From assembly GCA_002401525.1 (NCBI GenBank), contig NVTH01000018.1, positions 2,560 through 28,807 of the forward strand: 26,248 nucleotides of DNA. The letters are read 5' to 3'. Shown here in pieces: positions 1 to 8,209 of the stretch; position 1 is the first letter of the stretch, and every line of letters begins with the position of its first letter. Made by a program: the position numbers and the translations under genes. This stretch comes from Moraxellaceae bacterium. GTDB taxonomy: Bacteria; Pseudomonadota; Gammaproteobacteria; Pseudomonadales; UBA3067. Under the pieces are notes generated by a model that saw nothing but the letters and a program-made list of their open reading frames with translations, searched no databases and was not told the origin of the DNA.

Positions 1-242
1 GCAAATGCTTGCCCCAAGGTAATGCCCACATCTTCTACTGTGTGGTGGTCGTCAATCTCTAAATCACCTTTAGCAGTAATTTCTATATCAAAGCAACCGT
101 GACGGGCGATTTGGTTGATCATATGCTCTAGAAACGGCACCCCGGTATCCAGCTTACATAATCCCGTGCCATCAAGATTCAAAGCCACTGAAATCTGTGT
201 TTCCAGGGTATCTCGTACCACCAAAGCCTTTCGCTCTGTCAT
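1..242 (-). CDS. hisB: Imidazoleglycerol-phosphate dehydratase, N-terminal part
   Basis: Histidine biosynthesis enzyme that dehydrates imidazole glycerol phosphate to imidazole acetol phosphate in the cytoplasm. I translated the minus strand from the ATG at 242: it begins [20 protein letters not shown] and continues through the family motifs [11 protein letters not shown] and [11 protein letters not shown], the latter holding metal-binding histidines and glutamate. About 80 residues are visible out of roughly 195 in the single-domain bacterial enzyme; the rest lies beyond position 1. The start resembles gammaproteobacterial monofunctional HisB rather than the fused E. coli HisB. It is divergent from everything that follows. 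hisH, hisA and hisF would be expected downstream, outside the window. Confidence 0.95.
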   Translation of the reverse strand, partial: MTERKALVVRDTLETQISVALNLDGTGLCKLDTGVPFLEHMINQIARHGCFDIEITAKGDLEIDDHHTVEDVGITLGQAF

Positions 243-1490
243 CAAGTTCTCCAATAAGTGCGCTGTTGGCGTTCATACATCGATGCTCAACAGCTGATAT
301 TCAAAATCAAGCCGCCTATTATAGTCATCCGCTGGCCCTTGCTCCAGCCCGACGGTACATCTGACTCCATTAGTCACCTATCTAGCTGATTTAAAGGAGT
401 ATATTGCCTAAAATTCTCAGTATTAAAGGGCCCTATAGGTCACCCGACCATCCCTCCAAAGCGTGTACCGGTAATTCCAAGCCAAATTAACGCGATTACA
501 CCGAAAGAAAACCGAAAGAAAACCAAAAAACAGCAGGCATCCGTCCGGGCATCAAAAATCCATTCGGTTCCTAGATTTCCTTGAACGAACTAACCAATCG
601 AGACATTGGAGCCCACAAACACCCATGCCCCATGTCTCATGACCAATAGCCAATGACCAAACGCCAAAGACTCAAGACCCGATCGAACCTGATGCGCAGG
701 CAAGGCGCCGCTAATGCGGGGGATATCGAACCCTGGTTGCAGACCTACACCATTCCTTCTATCTCGAACGCCCATATCCAAGATCAACTTTAACCCCTGA
801 TACTGATCTCAAATACCCACCTGCAGTCAAAGCCATTCCCCTCATTAAAAAATTCCACCCTCCAGCCGAGAGCACGTCAATTTGGGTCAAATAAACAGAC
901 GAATAAATAATTAATAATTAAATTTTTTTTCGGAACTTTTTCGTAATGGTCAAAAACCAAACCATGAAAACTCAATTCAGGCCATTTATCTCCCACACAG
1001 AGACACTGAATATATACGCCCTGTAAGCGTTCGCTAACAACATACTGTAGAGGATACAAACGACTAGGCAGTCCGCCCTCTTCTAATATTAGAATCGAGG
1101 GCACCAGCGACCAAACTATGTGAACTGCCGCTCATAAAAAAAACAGCGCCACTAATTATTACAAGAAAATTAAAAGCTTTTACAAACACGAAATTATTAT
1201 TAGAATCGGCCAAACGATTAATTGGAGGAAATTGTTTTAACAGAACATACCCATAACTCATGGGTAGATAGGCACAACAATAAAATAGCCTACTGTAAAA
1301 ATTATAGGTCACTAAGAAACCAACCATAATCCTGCTAAAAAGCATCCTAATAACCGCTCCAAGCAGAGCCTCAATCTATAATTTTTTAACATCGGAAGCA
1401 GTCAGAGGGAACCATCACTGTAACTTATGTTGTTATAAACATTATTGCGCCGGCCATATAAAAAGATAAATAAAAACAACGGAGTACCGC
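243..1490. other. Long spacer without a supported gene
   Basis: About 1.25 kb between divergent hisB and the first START-like gene. Short minus-strand frames at 590-787, 877-1104 and 1064-1345 have unconvincing translations, overlap one another, and lack clear ribosome-binding sites. There is a small direct repeat of the unit ccgaaagaaaa near 500-522, and a C/A-rich stretch near 615-670 with several near-copies of ccaatgaccaa. The second half is strongly AT-rich. Promoters for both flanking genes must lie here, but I could not identify one convincingly. Confidence 0.6.
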
Positions 1491-2921
1491 ATGAAAAAAA
1501 TAACGGGGAAGTGCTTTAAAGCATGCCAATTCTTGCTTATATTAATCCCGTCGGTGTTTGCACTCACTGCGCATGCCGCCCCTAAATACACTGCAATCGA
1601 TTGGGAACTGCCCGCCACTCGTTTTTCCGACCTAGGTCTAAGTCCCGAAAAAGTCGCTGACCTTGCCCAAGGAGGCCAGTTTGTCATTGTCGCCAATCCC
1701 AAAGATTTCACCTTTTGGAATGCCCGGCAAAAAAAGATGCAAGATTTCAAACAAAAAAGAATCGTTTACGCCGCCATGGTTATTAACGCACCAATGGCAG
1801 AAATCCAAGACATGGTATGGGATCTAGGCGCGCAAGATAAATTTACTCGGTGGTTAAAAGATACCGAAAACCTTAGCACCGACGGCAATGTCCGCATCGC
1901 CTCCTATGAGCAAGAAATTAAAGTGCCGCTCATAAAAATTGCCAGCGACTTTATTGTTCAACTGAACAAATACGACGACGGTGATATTGGCATGGTCCTC
2001 ATCGATGAAGGCGATATAGAGTCCATGTTTCAATATTGGGAATTCTTTCCTTTAGGCGACAATAAAACCCTCACCGTACTCACCAGCTGGCAGGATACCG
2101 ACAGCGCTTCATTTATGTATTCAATCATTCTTGAAGCAGAGCCTGTCATTGGTAGCGTGTTTCCAATATTGGCGACCTACCAAAGACTAAGACAGTTCCA
2201 ACAAGAAGCAGCCAAACGCCATCCAGAACTTGTCTCTGAACGGGAAGAAAAGATGTACGATATTCGTTCGGTCAATGGATTCATTACAGACAATAAATCC
2301 CTGGATACTAGCGAGTTAAAAAAATTAACCGCACTCGGCAGCGTACAATTTTATCAACAAACCAGAACATTCACTCATGAAGGCGAAGTCAATGACGTTG
2401 TTCAGGTCAGTGCGGTTCAATACGTGCCACTGCCAAAAGATAAAATTCAACCGCTATTGAGTAATTTCGATAGCCTCGCAGAATATAATGTACTCACTGA
2501 CGGCTGGACCGATACGGATGAAACGGAAGAAGACTGGGGGTTTTTAGACATCGTCATTTCCATCGGTCCTTTCAGTATACCGGTGAATATTTTCGTAACG
2601 CTTGAAGACAAAGAAGACAAAACACTCATATTCCATACCGCAGATCACTCTTATATGCACCCGTTATTCGGTCATGTTGAATACATAGAAATGGTCGACG
2701 ACCCCGAAGACGACGGCACCATTGTTGAATTAACCATTGGTGGAGTAATGGGCCCAGAAGCTTCCTTCTTATTTAAAATGGCTCGTCATTTACCCTTTTC
2801 AAACGTCCTTATCGCCGCCGTGTACACCATGGTCACGTCAGAAAGCATGACTGATTGGGTAGTGGACCGAGTCGCAAAAGACGATTTGGCAGCGGGCCAA
2901 CAAGTAGCCGCCGCACAATAA
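1491..2921 (+). CDS. Exported START/SRPBCC-like protein, paralog 1
   Basis: 476 residues, function unknown. Residues 1-29 form a signal peptide (KKITGK, a hydrophobic core, then ALTAHA before APKY), so the protein is exported, probably to the periplasm. The mature part looks like two START/SRPBCC-type lipid-binding modules: one around residues 65-240 (NAPMAEIQDMVWDLGAQDKF is typical of the fold's start) and one around 285-455. This is a visual call, not a profile match. The start is supported by GGAG seven bases upstream of ATG. The next gene is a close paralog of nearly the same length with near-identical blocks such as FFPLGDNKTLTVL and TADHSYMHPLFGH. A hairpin follows the stop. Binding of a hydrophobic ligand is an inference from the fold. 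Confidence 0.75.
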   Translation: MKKITGKCFKACQFLLILIPSVFALTAHAAPKYTAIDWELPATRFSDLGLSPEKVADLAQGGQFVIVANPKDFTFWNARQKKMQDFKQKRIVYAAMVINAPMAEIQDMVWDLGAQDKFTRWLKDTENLSTDGNVRIASYEQEIKVPLIKIASDFIVQLNKYDDGDIGMVLIDEGDIESMFQYWEFFPLGDNKTLTVLTSWQDTDSASFMYSIILEAEPVIGSVFPILATYQRLRQFQQEAAKRHPELVSEREEKMYDIRSVNGFITDNKSLDTSELKKLTALGSVQFYQQTRTFTHEGEVNDVVQVSAVQYVPLPKDKIQPLLSNFDSLAEYNVLTDGWTDTDETEEDWGFLDIVISIGPFSIPVNIFVTLEDKEDKTLIFHTADHSYMHPLFGHVEYIEMVDDPEDDGTIVELTIGGVMGPEASFLFKMARHLPFSNVLIAAVYTMVTSESMTDWVVDRVAKDDLAAGQQVAAAQ

Positions 2922-2933
2922 ATGGTTCTTCCT

Positions 2934-2970
2934 GCTAATTATCGGTGAACTCTAATCGCCGATAGTTAGC
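2934..2970 (+). terminator. Hairpin after START-like gene 1
   Basis: Arms gctaattatcgg (2934-2945) and ccgatagttagc (2959-2970) pair over 12 positions with one G-U pair, around a 13-nt loop. There is no clear T tract, so it may be an attenuator or RNA-stabilising structure rather than an intrinsic terminator. The second paralog is followed by a similar structure. Confidence 0.5.
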
Positions 2971-3044
2971 ATCAATCTCATCCCTCGAAAGGGTCAATTC
3001 AACCTAATCTAATTATTCAAAAATCAAACGATATGGAGTACCCC

Positions 3045-4478
3045 TTGAACACAATAACTAGAAAATACATTCAAGCATGCCGGCTCACGCTATTATTTGC
3101 GCTATCGGCCTACGGCTTCACAGCGCAAGCGGGCACCGATTACCCTTCCATTGAATGGCAATTACCTACGGCTCGATTCGCCGATCTAGACCTCGACCCC
3201 CAAAATATTGCTGAACTAGCCCAAGGCGGGCAATTCATCGTGATCGCCAACCCAGAAGATTTTACCTTTTGGAACGCTCGACAAAAAAAATTACAAGACT
3301 TTAAAGCCAAGCGTGTCGTTTATGCCGCCATGGTAATCGATGCTCCCATGGAAGAAATTCGAGAAATGATTTGGGATATAGGCAGTCAAGATAAATTTAC
3401 AGAACTATTAAAAGACACCAAAAATATTCGCACCGAAGGTAACGTTCGTATCGCATCCTACGAGCAAGTGATTAAAGCACCGATCATGAAATTAGCCAGC
3501 GACTTTATTGTCCAGCTCAATAAATATGATAACGGCGATATTGGCATGGTGCTCATCGACGAAGGCGATGTGGAATCGATGTTCCAATACTATGAATTTT
3601 TTCCTCTCGGCGACAACAAAACACTCACCGTACTCTCCAGTTGGCAGGATACTGACAGCGCTTCTTTTATGTACAAAGTAGTACTCGAAGCCGAACCAGT
3701 GATCGGCAGCGTGTTCCCTATTTTAGCCACTTACACAAGGCTGAGGAAATTCCAGGAAGAAGCCGCGAAACGGCACCCTGAACTTGCCACTAAAAAAGAA
3801 GAAAAAATTTACGACATTCGCTCCATCAACGGCTACATTACTGCTAACGAGAACGTCAATGTCACAGCACTGAAGAAATTATCCGCCTTAGGCAGCGTGC
3901 AGTTTTATCAACAGTCCAGAAAATTGTCTCACGACGGAAAAATCAACGACGTTGTACAAGTCAGCGCGATTCAATACATAGACCTTCCCAAACATAAAAT
4001 TCAACCCCTCCTGAATGACTTCAGCAGCCTTGTGGAATACAACGTACTCACGGACGGCTGGGACGATACCGATATAACCGAGGAAGACTGGGCCTACCTC
4101 GCCCTGTCCATCGCCATCGGCCCTTTCAGGCTGCCCATTGATATCTACATTACCCAAGAAGAAGCGACTGACGATAAACTCATCTTCTATACCGCTGATC
4201 ACTCCTACATGCACCCGTTATTCGGGCACATTGAATACATTGAAATGAAAGACGACCCGGAAGATAACGGCACGCTAGTGGAAGTGACCATCGGCGGTGT
4301 ATTAGGTCCCGAAGCCTCTTTCCTTTTTAAAATGGCGCGCTATTTACCCTATCATAATGTGCTCATTGCAGCGGTCTACACTATGGTAACCGCTGAAAAT
4401 GCCACCGATTGGGTGACCAACCGAGTCAAAAAAGATGACTTGGCACTCGCAGCCAAACAAGTGGCTTCAGCACCGTAG
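3045..4478 (+). CDS. Exported START/SRPBCC-like protein, paralog 2
   Basis: 477 residues from a TTG start at 3045. An in-frame ATG at 3033 gives four more residues, but that ATG lies within the ribosome-binding site: paralog 1 reads ggagtaccgc-ATG and this gene reads ggagtacccc-TTG, with the same SD and spacing. Signal peptide of about 28 residues ends FTAQA-G. The mature protein has the same two START/SRPBCC-like modules as paralog 1 and aligns with it along its whole length, clearly more similar than not (blocks such as SMFQYYEFFPLGDNKTLTVL, and GPEASFLFKMAR in both). The pair arose by tandem duplication. The 123-bp spacing, the hairpin between them and the weaker start codon suggest separate tuning of dose. 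Ligand and function are unknown. Confidence 0.75.
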   Translation: MNTITRKYIQACRLTLLFALSAYGFTAQAGTDYPSIEWQLPTARFADLDLDPQNIAELAQGGQFIVIANPEDFTFWNARQKKLQDFKAKRVVYAAMVIDAPMEEIREMIWDIGSQDKFTELLKDTKNIRTEGNVRIASYEQVIKAPIMKLASDFIVQLNKYDNGDIGMVLIDEGDVESMFQYYEFFPLGDNKTLTVLSSWQDTDSASFMYKVVLEAEPVIGSVFPILATYTRLRKFQEEAAKRHPELATKKEEKIYDIRSINGYITANENVNVTALKKLSALGSVQFYQQSRKLSHDGKINDVVQVSAIQYIDLPKHKIQPLLNDFSSLVEYNVLTDGWDDTDITEEDWAYLALSIAIGPFRLPIDIYITQEEATDDKLIFYTADHSYMHPLFGHIEYIEMKDDPEDNGTLVEVTIGGVLGPEASFLFKMARYLPYHNVLIAAVYTMVTAENATDWVTNRVKKDDLALAAKQVASAP

Positions 4479-4492
4479 CCCCCTACTTCAGA

Positions 4493-4525
4493 CCAATAAT
4501 CAGCGATGTTCTCGCTGATTATTGG
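4493..4525 (+). terminator. Perfect hairpin after START-like gene 2
   Basis: A perfect 14-bp stem, ccaataatcagcga (4493-4506) with tcgctgattattgg (4512-4525), and a 5-nt loop, 15 bases after the stop. No T tract follows, so strict rho-independent termination is uncertain. Confidence 0.6.
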
Positions 4526-4619
4526 CGCAGCTCATTCCGCCTCCTGCCTCAACCAAACTCCAAACGCCAAGCCGATGTAGTGATATACACTCGTTAGCAA
4601 GCTTCTGTCTCGCTGGCAC

Positions 4620-4689
4620 TTTGGCCTCAATACTTTGGCCTCAATACTTTGGCCTCAATACTTTAACCTCGATACTTTAGCCTCAATAA
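4620..4689. repeat. 14-bp tandem repeat, about five copies
   Basis: Three exact copies of tttggcctcaatac (4620-4633, 4634-4647, 4648-4661), a fourth with two changes (4662-4675) and a partial fifth from 4676. It sits in the 313-bp spacer between the START-like pair and the acetyltransferase gene; apart from this and the hairpin I see nothing else there. Confidence 0.9.
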
Positions 4690-4791
4690 ATAGGCCCAGA
4701 TAATTTAGCGCTAGCAATTTAGCTAAGGCCTCCCTTCTTAGGTACAATTCCCCTCCAAACAAATTCATTCTTCTACCTAAAGAACACCGCC

Positions 4792-5292
4792 ATGCCTGTA
4801 ATCGTCGAGTATTTTCCGCAATACGACCCTCTACTTGAAGAGGATCTTGATAAAATCTACTCAAACGAACTTTACTGCCCTGATATTATTGATGCTCCCG
4901 CTCAACGAATTGAAAGCCTTTTAGGCAAGGATCAATTCACCTTATTCGGAGCGCGCTTTAACGGCAAATTAATTGGCGCCACAATTCTTGAAGCATTGAC
5001 CCAGGGCGAGTTTGAACTGCACCACTTCTGCATCCGCTCAATTACTCGACGCAGAGGAGCCGGCAGGCAATTTATCAACGGCATCCTTTCTAGCCCCATC
5101 CTCGAAAACGGTAAAAAATTGAATTGCAGCATTGATTCAAGCAATACCGCCGGCATCGCGTTTATCAATCAAGCAGGCTTTATTCAGCGCCTTGACCCAA
5201 TTAAGCCCCCAGGCGATCCAAATATAGACAATACCTCATCTAAAAGCCCCAGCGACACACACCCCTATTCCTTCAAACTGACGCAAAATTAG
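4792..5292 (+). CDS. GNAT acetyltransferase, PanZ/PanM-like
   Basis: 166 residues. The block LFGARFNGKLIGATILE followed by LHHFCIRSITRRRGAGRQFI matches the GNAT acetyl-CoA pyrophosphate-binding loop (R-R-R-G-A-G) and resembles E. coli PanM/PanZ, which binds acetyl-CoA and promotes maturation and inhibition of the aspartate decarboxylase PanD in pantothenate synthesis. The E. coli protein is about 127 residues; this one has an extra tail of some 30 residues rich in Pro, Ser and Asp after IKPPGDPN. The stop is two bases before the mutY start, so the two genes are very likely co-transcribed and translationally coupled. The GNAT fold is secure; the PanZ assignment is moderately so, and another small GNAT function is possible. 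Confidence 0.75.
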   Translation: MPVIVEYFPQYDPLLEEDLDKIYSNELYCPDIIDAPAQRIESLLGKDQFTLFGARFNGKLIGATILEALTQGEFELHHFCIRSITRRRGAGRQFINGILSSPILENGKKLNCSIDSSNTAGIAFINQAGFIQRLDPIKPPGDPNIDNTSSKSPSDTHPYSFKLTQN

Positions 5293-5294
5293 TC

Positions 5295-6365
5295 ATGCCA
5301 AATAATTCATTTTCCAGCGATGTCATTGCCTGGCAAAAAAAACACGGCCGAAAAAACCTGCCGTGGCAAAAACAGCGCAATGCTTATCGCGTTTGGGTTT
5401 CAGAGATTATGCTGCAACAAACCCAAGTCGCCACCGTCATTCCGTATTACCAACGTTTTATGGATACTTTCCCAACATTAACGCACTTGGCCGCAGCCCC
5501 ATTGGACGAGGTTCTACAGCTTTGGACCGGATTAGGCTATTACGCCCGCGCCCGTAATATGCATAAAACAGCGCAATTATTAATCGCTGAGCAACAGGGT
5601 GAATGGCCTAAAGAGTTAAACGCCCTAATCGACCTGCCAGGCATTGGCCGTTCCACCGCAGGGGCAATTCTATCCCTGGGCATGAACAAGAAAGGCATTA
5701 TTCTCGATGGCAACGTAAAACGCATATTAGCCCGTTACCACTGCGTTGAGGGCTGGCCGGATTCCAGTAAAACTAATAAATTACTTTGGCAGCACGCAGA
5801 AACTTATACGCCGAATAGAGGCTCTAAAACTTTCAACCAAGGCATGATGGACCTCGGTGCGTCCTTATGCAGCAAGAAAGATCCCCAATGCGTCCAATGC
5901 CCCCTACAGAAAGGCTGCGAAGCTTTCGCCAAGCAAAGCCAAGATCAATTCCCGCATTCCAAACCAAAGGTGAAGTCTCCGCAAAAATCCACCTCGATGC
6001 TGATGATCGTGCGCAATCAAAATCAAGTCCTGCTTCAACAGCGTCCACCCCAAGGAATCTGGGGCGGGTTATGGAGCTTTCCCGAATGCGACCATTTAGA
6101 TCAAGCAACGATTGAAAAATACTGCGCCAATCAGCTCGGCATCGACGCCAGCCTACTCAACACCTGGCGCCCCATGAAACATACCTTCAGCCATTTCCAG
6201 TTAACTATTTCCCCAATCGAACTGGACTACAAAACTACTCGCAGCCAAATCCGTGAATCAAACGCTTCGGTGTGGCATCGTTTCAATGAAACCCCCCACT
6301 TTGGAGTCGCCACCCCAATCAAAAAAATACTCGCCAAACTCAGTGACTGCTATCCCACAAAATAG
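5295..6365 (+). CDS. mutY: A/G-specific adenine DNA glycosylase MutY
   Basis: Removes adenine mispaired with 8-oxoguanine, starting base-excision repair. 356 residues, normal length. The HhH-GPD glycosylase core carries the catalytic glutamate in SEIMLQQTQV (E37), the helix-hairpin-helix LIDLPGIGRSTAGAILSLG (111-129) and the catalytic aspartate of ILDGNVKR (D138). The [4Fe-4S] cluster motif C-X6-C-X2-C-X5-C is intact at C192, C199, C202 and C208. Residues from about 230 form the C-terminal NUDIX-like 8-oxoG recognition domain. It follows the GNAT gene by two bases and precedes yggX, the usual gammaproteobacterial neighbour. Confidence 0.97.
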   Translation: MPNNSFSSDVIAWQKKHGRKNLPWQKQRNAYRVWVSEIMLQQTQVATVIPYYQRFMDTFPTLTHLAAAPLDEVLQLWTGLGYYARARNMHKTAQLLIAEQQGEWPKELNALIDLPGIGRSTAGAILSLGMNKKGIILDGNVKRILARYHCVEGWPDSSKTNKLLWQHAETYTPNRGSKTFNQGMMDLGASLCSKKDPQCVQCPLQKGCEAFAKQSQDQFPHSKPKVKSPQKSTSMLMIVRNQNQVLLQQRPPQGIWGGLWSFPECDHLDQATIEKYCANQLGIDASLLNTWRPMKHTFSHFQLTISPIELDYKTTRSQIRESNASVWHRFNETPHFGVATPIKKILAKLSDCYPTK

Positions 6366-6400
6366 TTAAACTAGCAGGTCAAACGAATCGACCCTATTGT

Positions 6401-6492
6401 GATGAATAATGTTATTGATCAACAATATTTTAATGAAGAATGTTTTGATGAATAACGTTTTGATAAACGATACTTTAAGACCTAATGTTTTA
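6401..6492. repeat. Imperfect 15-16 bp tandem repeat, about six copies
   Basis: Diverged copies of a unit like gatgaataatgtttt at 6401-6416, 6417-6431, 6432-6446, 6447-6461, 6462-6477 and 6478-6492, filling most of the mutY-yggX spacer. Copies are degenerate, suggesting an old expansion. Confidence 0.7.
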
Positions 6493-6519
6493 ACACTCTA
6501 AGCCCGCCACGAGATAAAT

Positions 6520-6795
6520 ATGACACGTACCGTACTTTGTGAAAAATACCAATCTGAACTTGAGGGATTGCTAGCCCCGCCATTCCCTGGCAAAGATGGC
6601 GAAAAAATATTTAATTCCATTTCCAAAAAAGCGTGGCAGGAATGGCTGCAGCACCAGACCATGTTAATCAATGAGAACCAACTGAATGTTCTAGACCCTG
6701 AATCCAAAACTTTTCTCGACCAACAAAGGGATAAGTTTTTTGCTAATCTGGACTACGAACGTCCCAAAGGCTACGTGCCGCCTAAAAATCCCTAA
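6520..6795 (+). CDS. yggX: YggX-family Fe(II)-trafficking / oxidative protection protein
   Basis: 91 residues, the normal size of this family. The family pattern is clear: start MTRTVLCEKYQSELEG with the conserved Cys7, then PPFPGKDGEKIFNSIS, AWQEWLQHQTMLINENQLN and a C-terminal YVPP. YggX proteins protect iron-sulfur enzymes from oxidative damage and are proposed to handle labile iron. In many gammaproteobacteria the gene lies directly after mutY, as here, which fits a joint role in oxidative stress. The 154-bp spacer filled with repeats suggests it may also have its own transcript. Confidence 0.95.
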   Translation: MTRTVLCEKYQSELEGLLAPPFPGKDGEKIFNSISKKAWQEWLQHQTMLINENQLNVLDPESKTFLDQQRDKFFANLDYERPKGYVPPKNP

Positions 6796-6984
6796 TCGAT
6801 TGAACTCTAATTCGCTAAACCTAAATCAACGAACCCCCGACCAACAGCCCCCATAACTCACAAGGATCTTGGCCCAGGAAAGCGTTTAGCAGCCAAAAAA
6901 TCGTTTAGCAGAAAGTATTTGGTGCTTTATTAGTCATAAAGTTTATTTCCAATGAAATTTTGGCTAATTTTAAACAGTATCCTA

Positions 6985-7013
6985 TTGACTAGAGGGATAG
7001 CAGCAGGTTTAAT
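6985..7013 (+). promoter_or_regulatory. Sigma-70 promoter of tRNA-Phe
   Basis: TTGACT (6985-6990), 17-bp spacer, TTTAAT (7008-7013), followed by a G/C-rich discriminator (acgcgcc, 7014-7020), typical of stable-RNA promoters under stringent control. The tRNA begins 12 bases after the -10 box. Confidence 0.8.
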
Positions 7014-7025
7014 ACGCGCCTCTTC

Positions 7026-7101
7026 GGCCAGATAGCTCAGTCGGTAGAGCAGAGGATTGAAAATCCTCGTGTCGGCAGTTCGATTCTGTCTCTGGCCACC
7101 A
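7026..7101 (+). tRNA. tRNA-Phe (GAA)
   Basis: Complete 76-nt cloverleaf: acceptor arms GGCCAGA and TCTGGCC pair fully, D arm GCTC/GAGC, anticodon stem GAGGA/TCCTC with loop TTGAAAA (anticodon GAA at 7059-7061), and T arm GGCAG/CTGTC around TTCGATT. The CCA end is encoded at 7099-7101. The sequence closely follows E. coli tRNA-Phe. No integrase or duplicated 3' end follows, so nothing suggests use as an attachment site. Confidence 0.97.
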
Positions 7102-7110
7102 CTTTTCCTT

Positions 7111-7134
7111 GAATCTTCTCAACCGAGAAGATTC
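7111..7134 (+). terminator. Hairpin downstream of tRNA-Phe
   Basis: Perfect 10-bp stem gaatcttctc / gagaagattc with a 4-nt loop, ten bases after the tRNA CCA end. Only a short T run follows. A second small stem (tcgcag/ctgcga) comes directly after. Confidence 0.55.
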
Positions 7135-7217
7135 TTCGCAGCCGATAGCCTGCGACTATAAATTTATAATTGTTTATGACTTTATAGGGCATCACTAATC
7201 AATCCAAACTGCTTCGA

Positions 7218-7241
7218 GCTGAGGGTACCCGCTCCCTCAGC
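7218..7241. terminator. Hairpin between convergent tRNA-Phe and DUF6316-like gene
   Basis: Stem gctgaggg (7218-7225) / ccctcagc (7234-7241) with an 8-nt loop, followed by ctttcct on the plus strand. It lies between convergent units, so a bidirectional terminator role is plausible. Confidence 0.45.
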
Positions 7242-7266
7242 CTTTCCTAACAAGCAGATTTATCCA

Positions 7267-7512
7267 CTAATGCTTAACCCTGCTTTTAGCCACAAAACCA
7301 GGCTCGTTGAGCAAGCCAACAAAATCCTTAAACGCCCGCTCCGCATCCTCTTTTGACTGGTAGGGGCCCTTGTCCTTACATTCGCGAACAGAAAAATACC
7401 AATCACTGTTGATCGAATAAAACCTCGCAGAATGGAACATCGCCTGATTACTAGCCGCTAAACCGGCCTGTAAACCGCCTTCTAATGTTTCTCCCAATCG
7501 CTGATGTGGCAT
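7267..7512 (-). CDS. Small DUF6316-like protein
   Basis: 81 residues, function unknown. The segment with an aromatic-rich FYSINSDWYFSVRECKDKGP, then YQSKEDAERAFKDFV, resembles small conserved proteins of Pseudomonas/Marinobacter-type bacteria grouped as DUF6316; this is from memory. I place the start at ATG 7512 (MPHQRLGETL). A longer frame opens with GTG at 7530, but its second and third codons are the ribosome-binding site AAGGAG, nine bases before the ATG. No signal peptide or membrane segment. It stands alone, convergent with tRNA-Phe and divergent from the response regulator. Confidence 0.7.
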   Translation of the reverse strand: MPHQRLGETLEGGLQAGLAASNQAMFHSARFYSINSDWYFSVRECKDKGPYQSKEDAERAFKDFVGLLNEPGFVAKSRVKH

Positions 7513-7821
7513 CACTAATATCTCCTTCACGCCGATGACTTAAGATACCTTACAGCAAAGTATGGCTCTGCATTTCCAGCATCACCAATTCTCTAGACAA
7601 ACTGTGGGATGAATCACCTTAAAACCCCACAAACCATAACTCTCCATAACGCGACGCGACGAAACACACTGCTGCAAAAGCCGCTTTTTCAGCTAGACTT
7701 CTCTCATAAGAGCTATTGTCGTGATGCCCAATTATTGAGAGCCAAACGCGCGCCGATAATCAGACAGCCAGGCAATAAAACAGCACATTCACCCTCGCCC
7801 ACCCGCCTTAGGAGTCAGTTA

Positions 7822-8184
7822 ATGTCCAAAATTTTAATCGTGGACGATTCAGCTTCCATTCGCCAACTGGCCGTATTCACCTTAAAAAGCAAAGGGTTCG
7901 AGGTGGAGTCAGCCAATGACGGCAAACAAGCGCTAGACGAACTCCGCGCCAATCACTACGACTTAGTGCTCACCGACCGCAATATGCCAGTGCTTGACGG
8001 CATCGAATTGGCCAAAGAAGTGCGCGCTATCGATGAATACAAAAGCGTTCCTATCATCATGCTAACCACGGAATCTGACGCAGATAAAAAAAAGGAAGGC
8101 AAAGCAGCAGGCGTTACGGGCTGGATCATCAAGCCGTTCAACCCTGAAACCCTTGTCAAAACAATCAATAAAATATTAGATTAA
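7822..8184 (+). CDS. Single-domain CheY-like response regulator
   Basis: 120 residues, one receiver domain only. Acid pocket D8-D9 (ILIVDDS), phospho-acceptor D52 (LVLTDRNMP), switch Thr82 (MLTTES), and Lys104 (IIKPFNP) are all present, so it should be phosphorylatable. The start at ATG 7822 is supported by AGGAG about eight bases upstream. An open frame continues upstream to 7609, but the extra residues look noncoding. There is no output domain and no histidine kinase or chemotaxis gene nearby, so it is an orphan receiver acting by protein contact. The partner kinase must be encoded elsewhere. It ends 25 bases from convergent cysQ. Confidence 0.92.
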   Translation: MSKILIVDDSASIRQLAVFTLKSKGFEVESANDGKQALDELRANHYDLVLTDRNMPVLDGIELAKEVRAIDEYKSVPIIMLTTESDADKKKEGKAAGVTGWIIKPFNPETLVKTINKILD

Positions 8185-8209
8185 AAGCCTATATTAGGGG
8201 CCACACCGA

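Noticed and set aside
590..1345. Three minus-strand frames (590-787, 877-1104, 1064-1345) as small genes
   Set aside because: No ribosome sites or recognisable composition, two overlap in different frames, and the region is AT-rich spacer; the hydrophobic stretch of the 93-codon frame is likely due to composition.
4620..4689. Tandem repeats as a CRISPR array
   Set aside because: Units are contiguous with no spacers, and no cas gene is present.
7026..7101. tRNA-Phe as an integration site for a mobile element
   Set aside because: No integrase and no repeated tRNA 3' end was seen downstream; the flanking genes are core.
7609..7821. N-terminal extension of the CheY-like protein
   Set aside because: The extra 71 residues have no receiver features, and a good AGGAG site precedes the internal ATG at 7822, where family homology begins.
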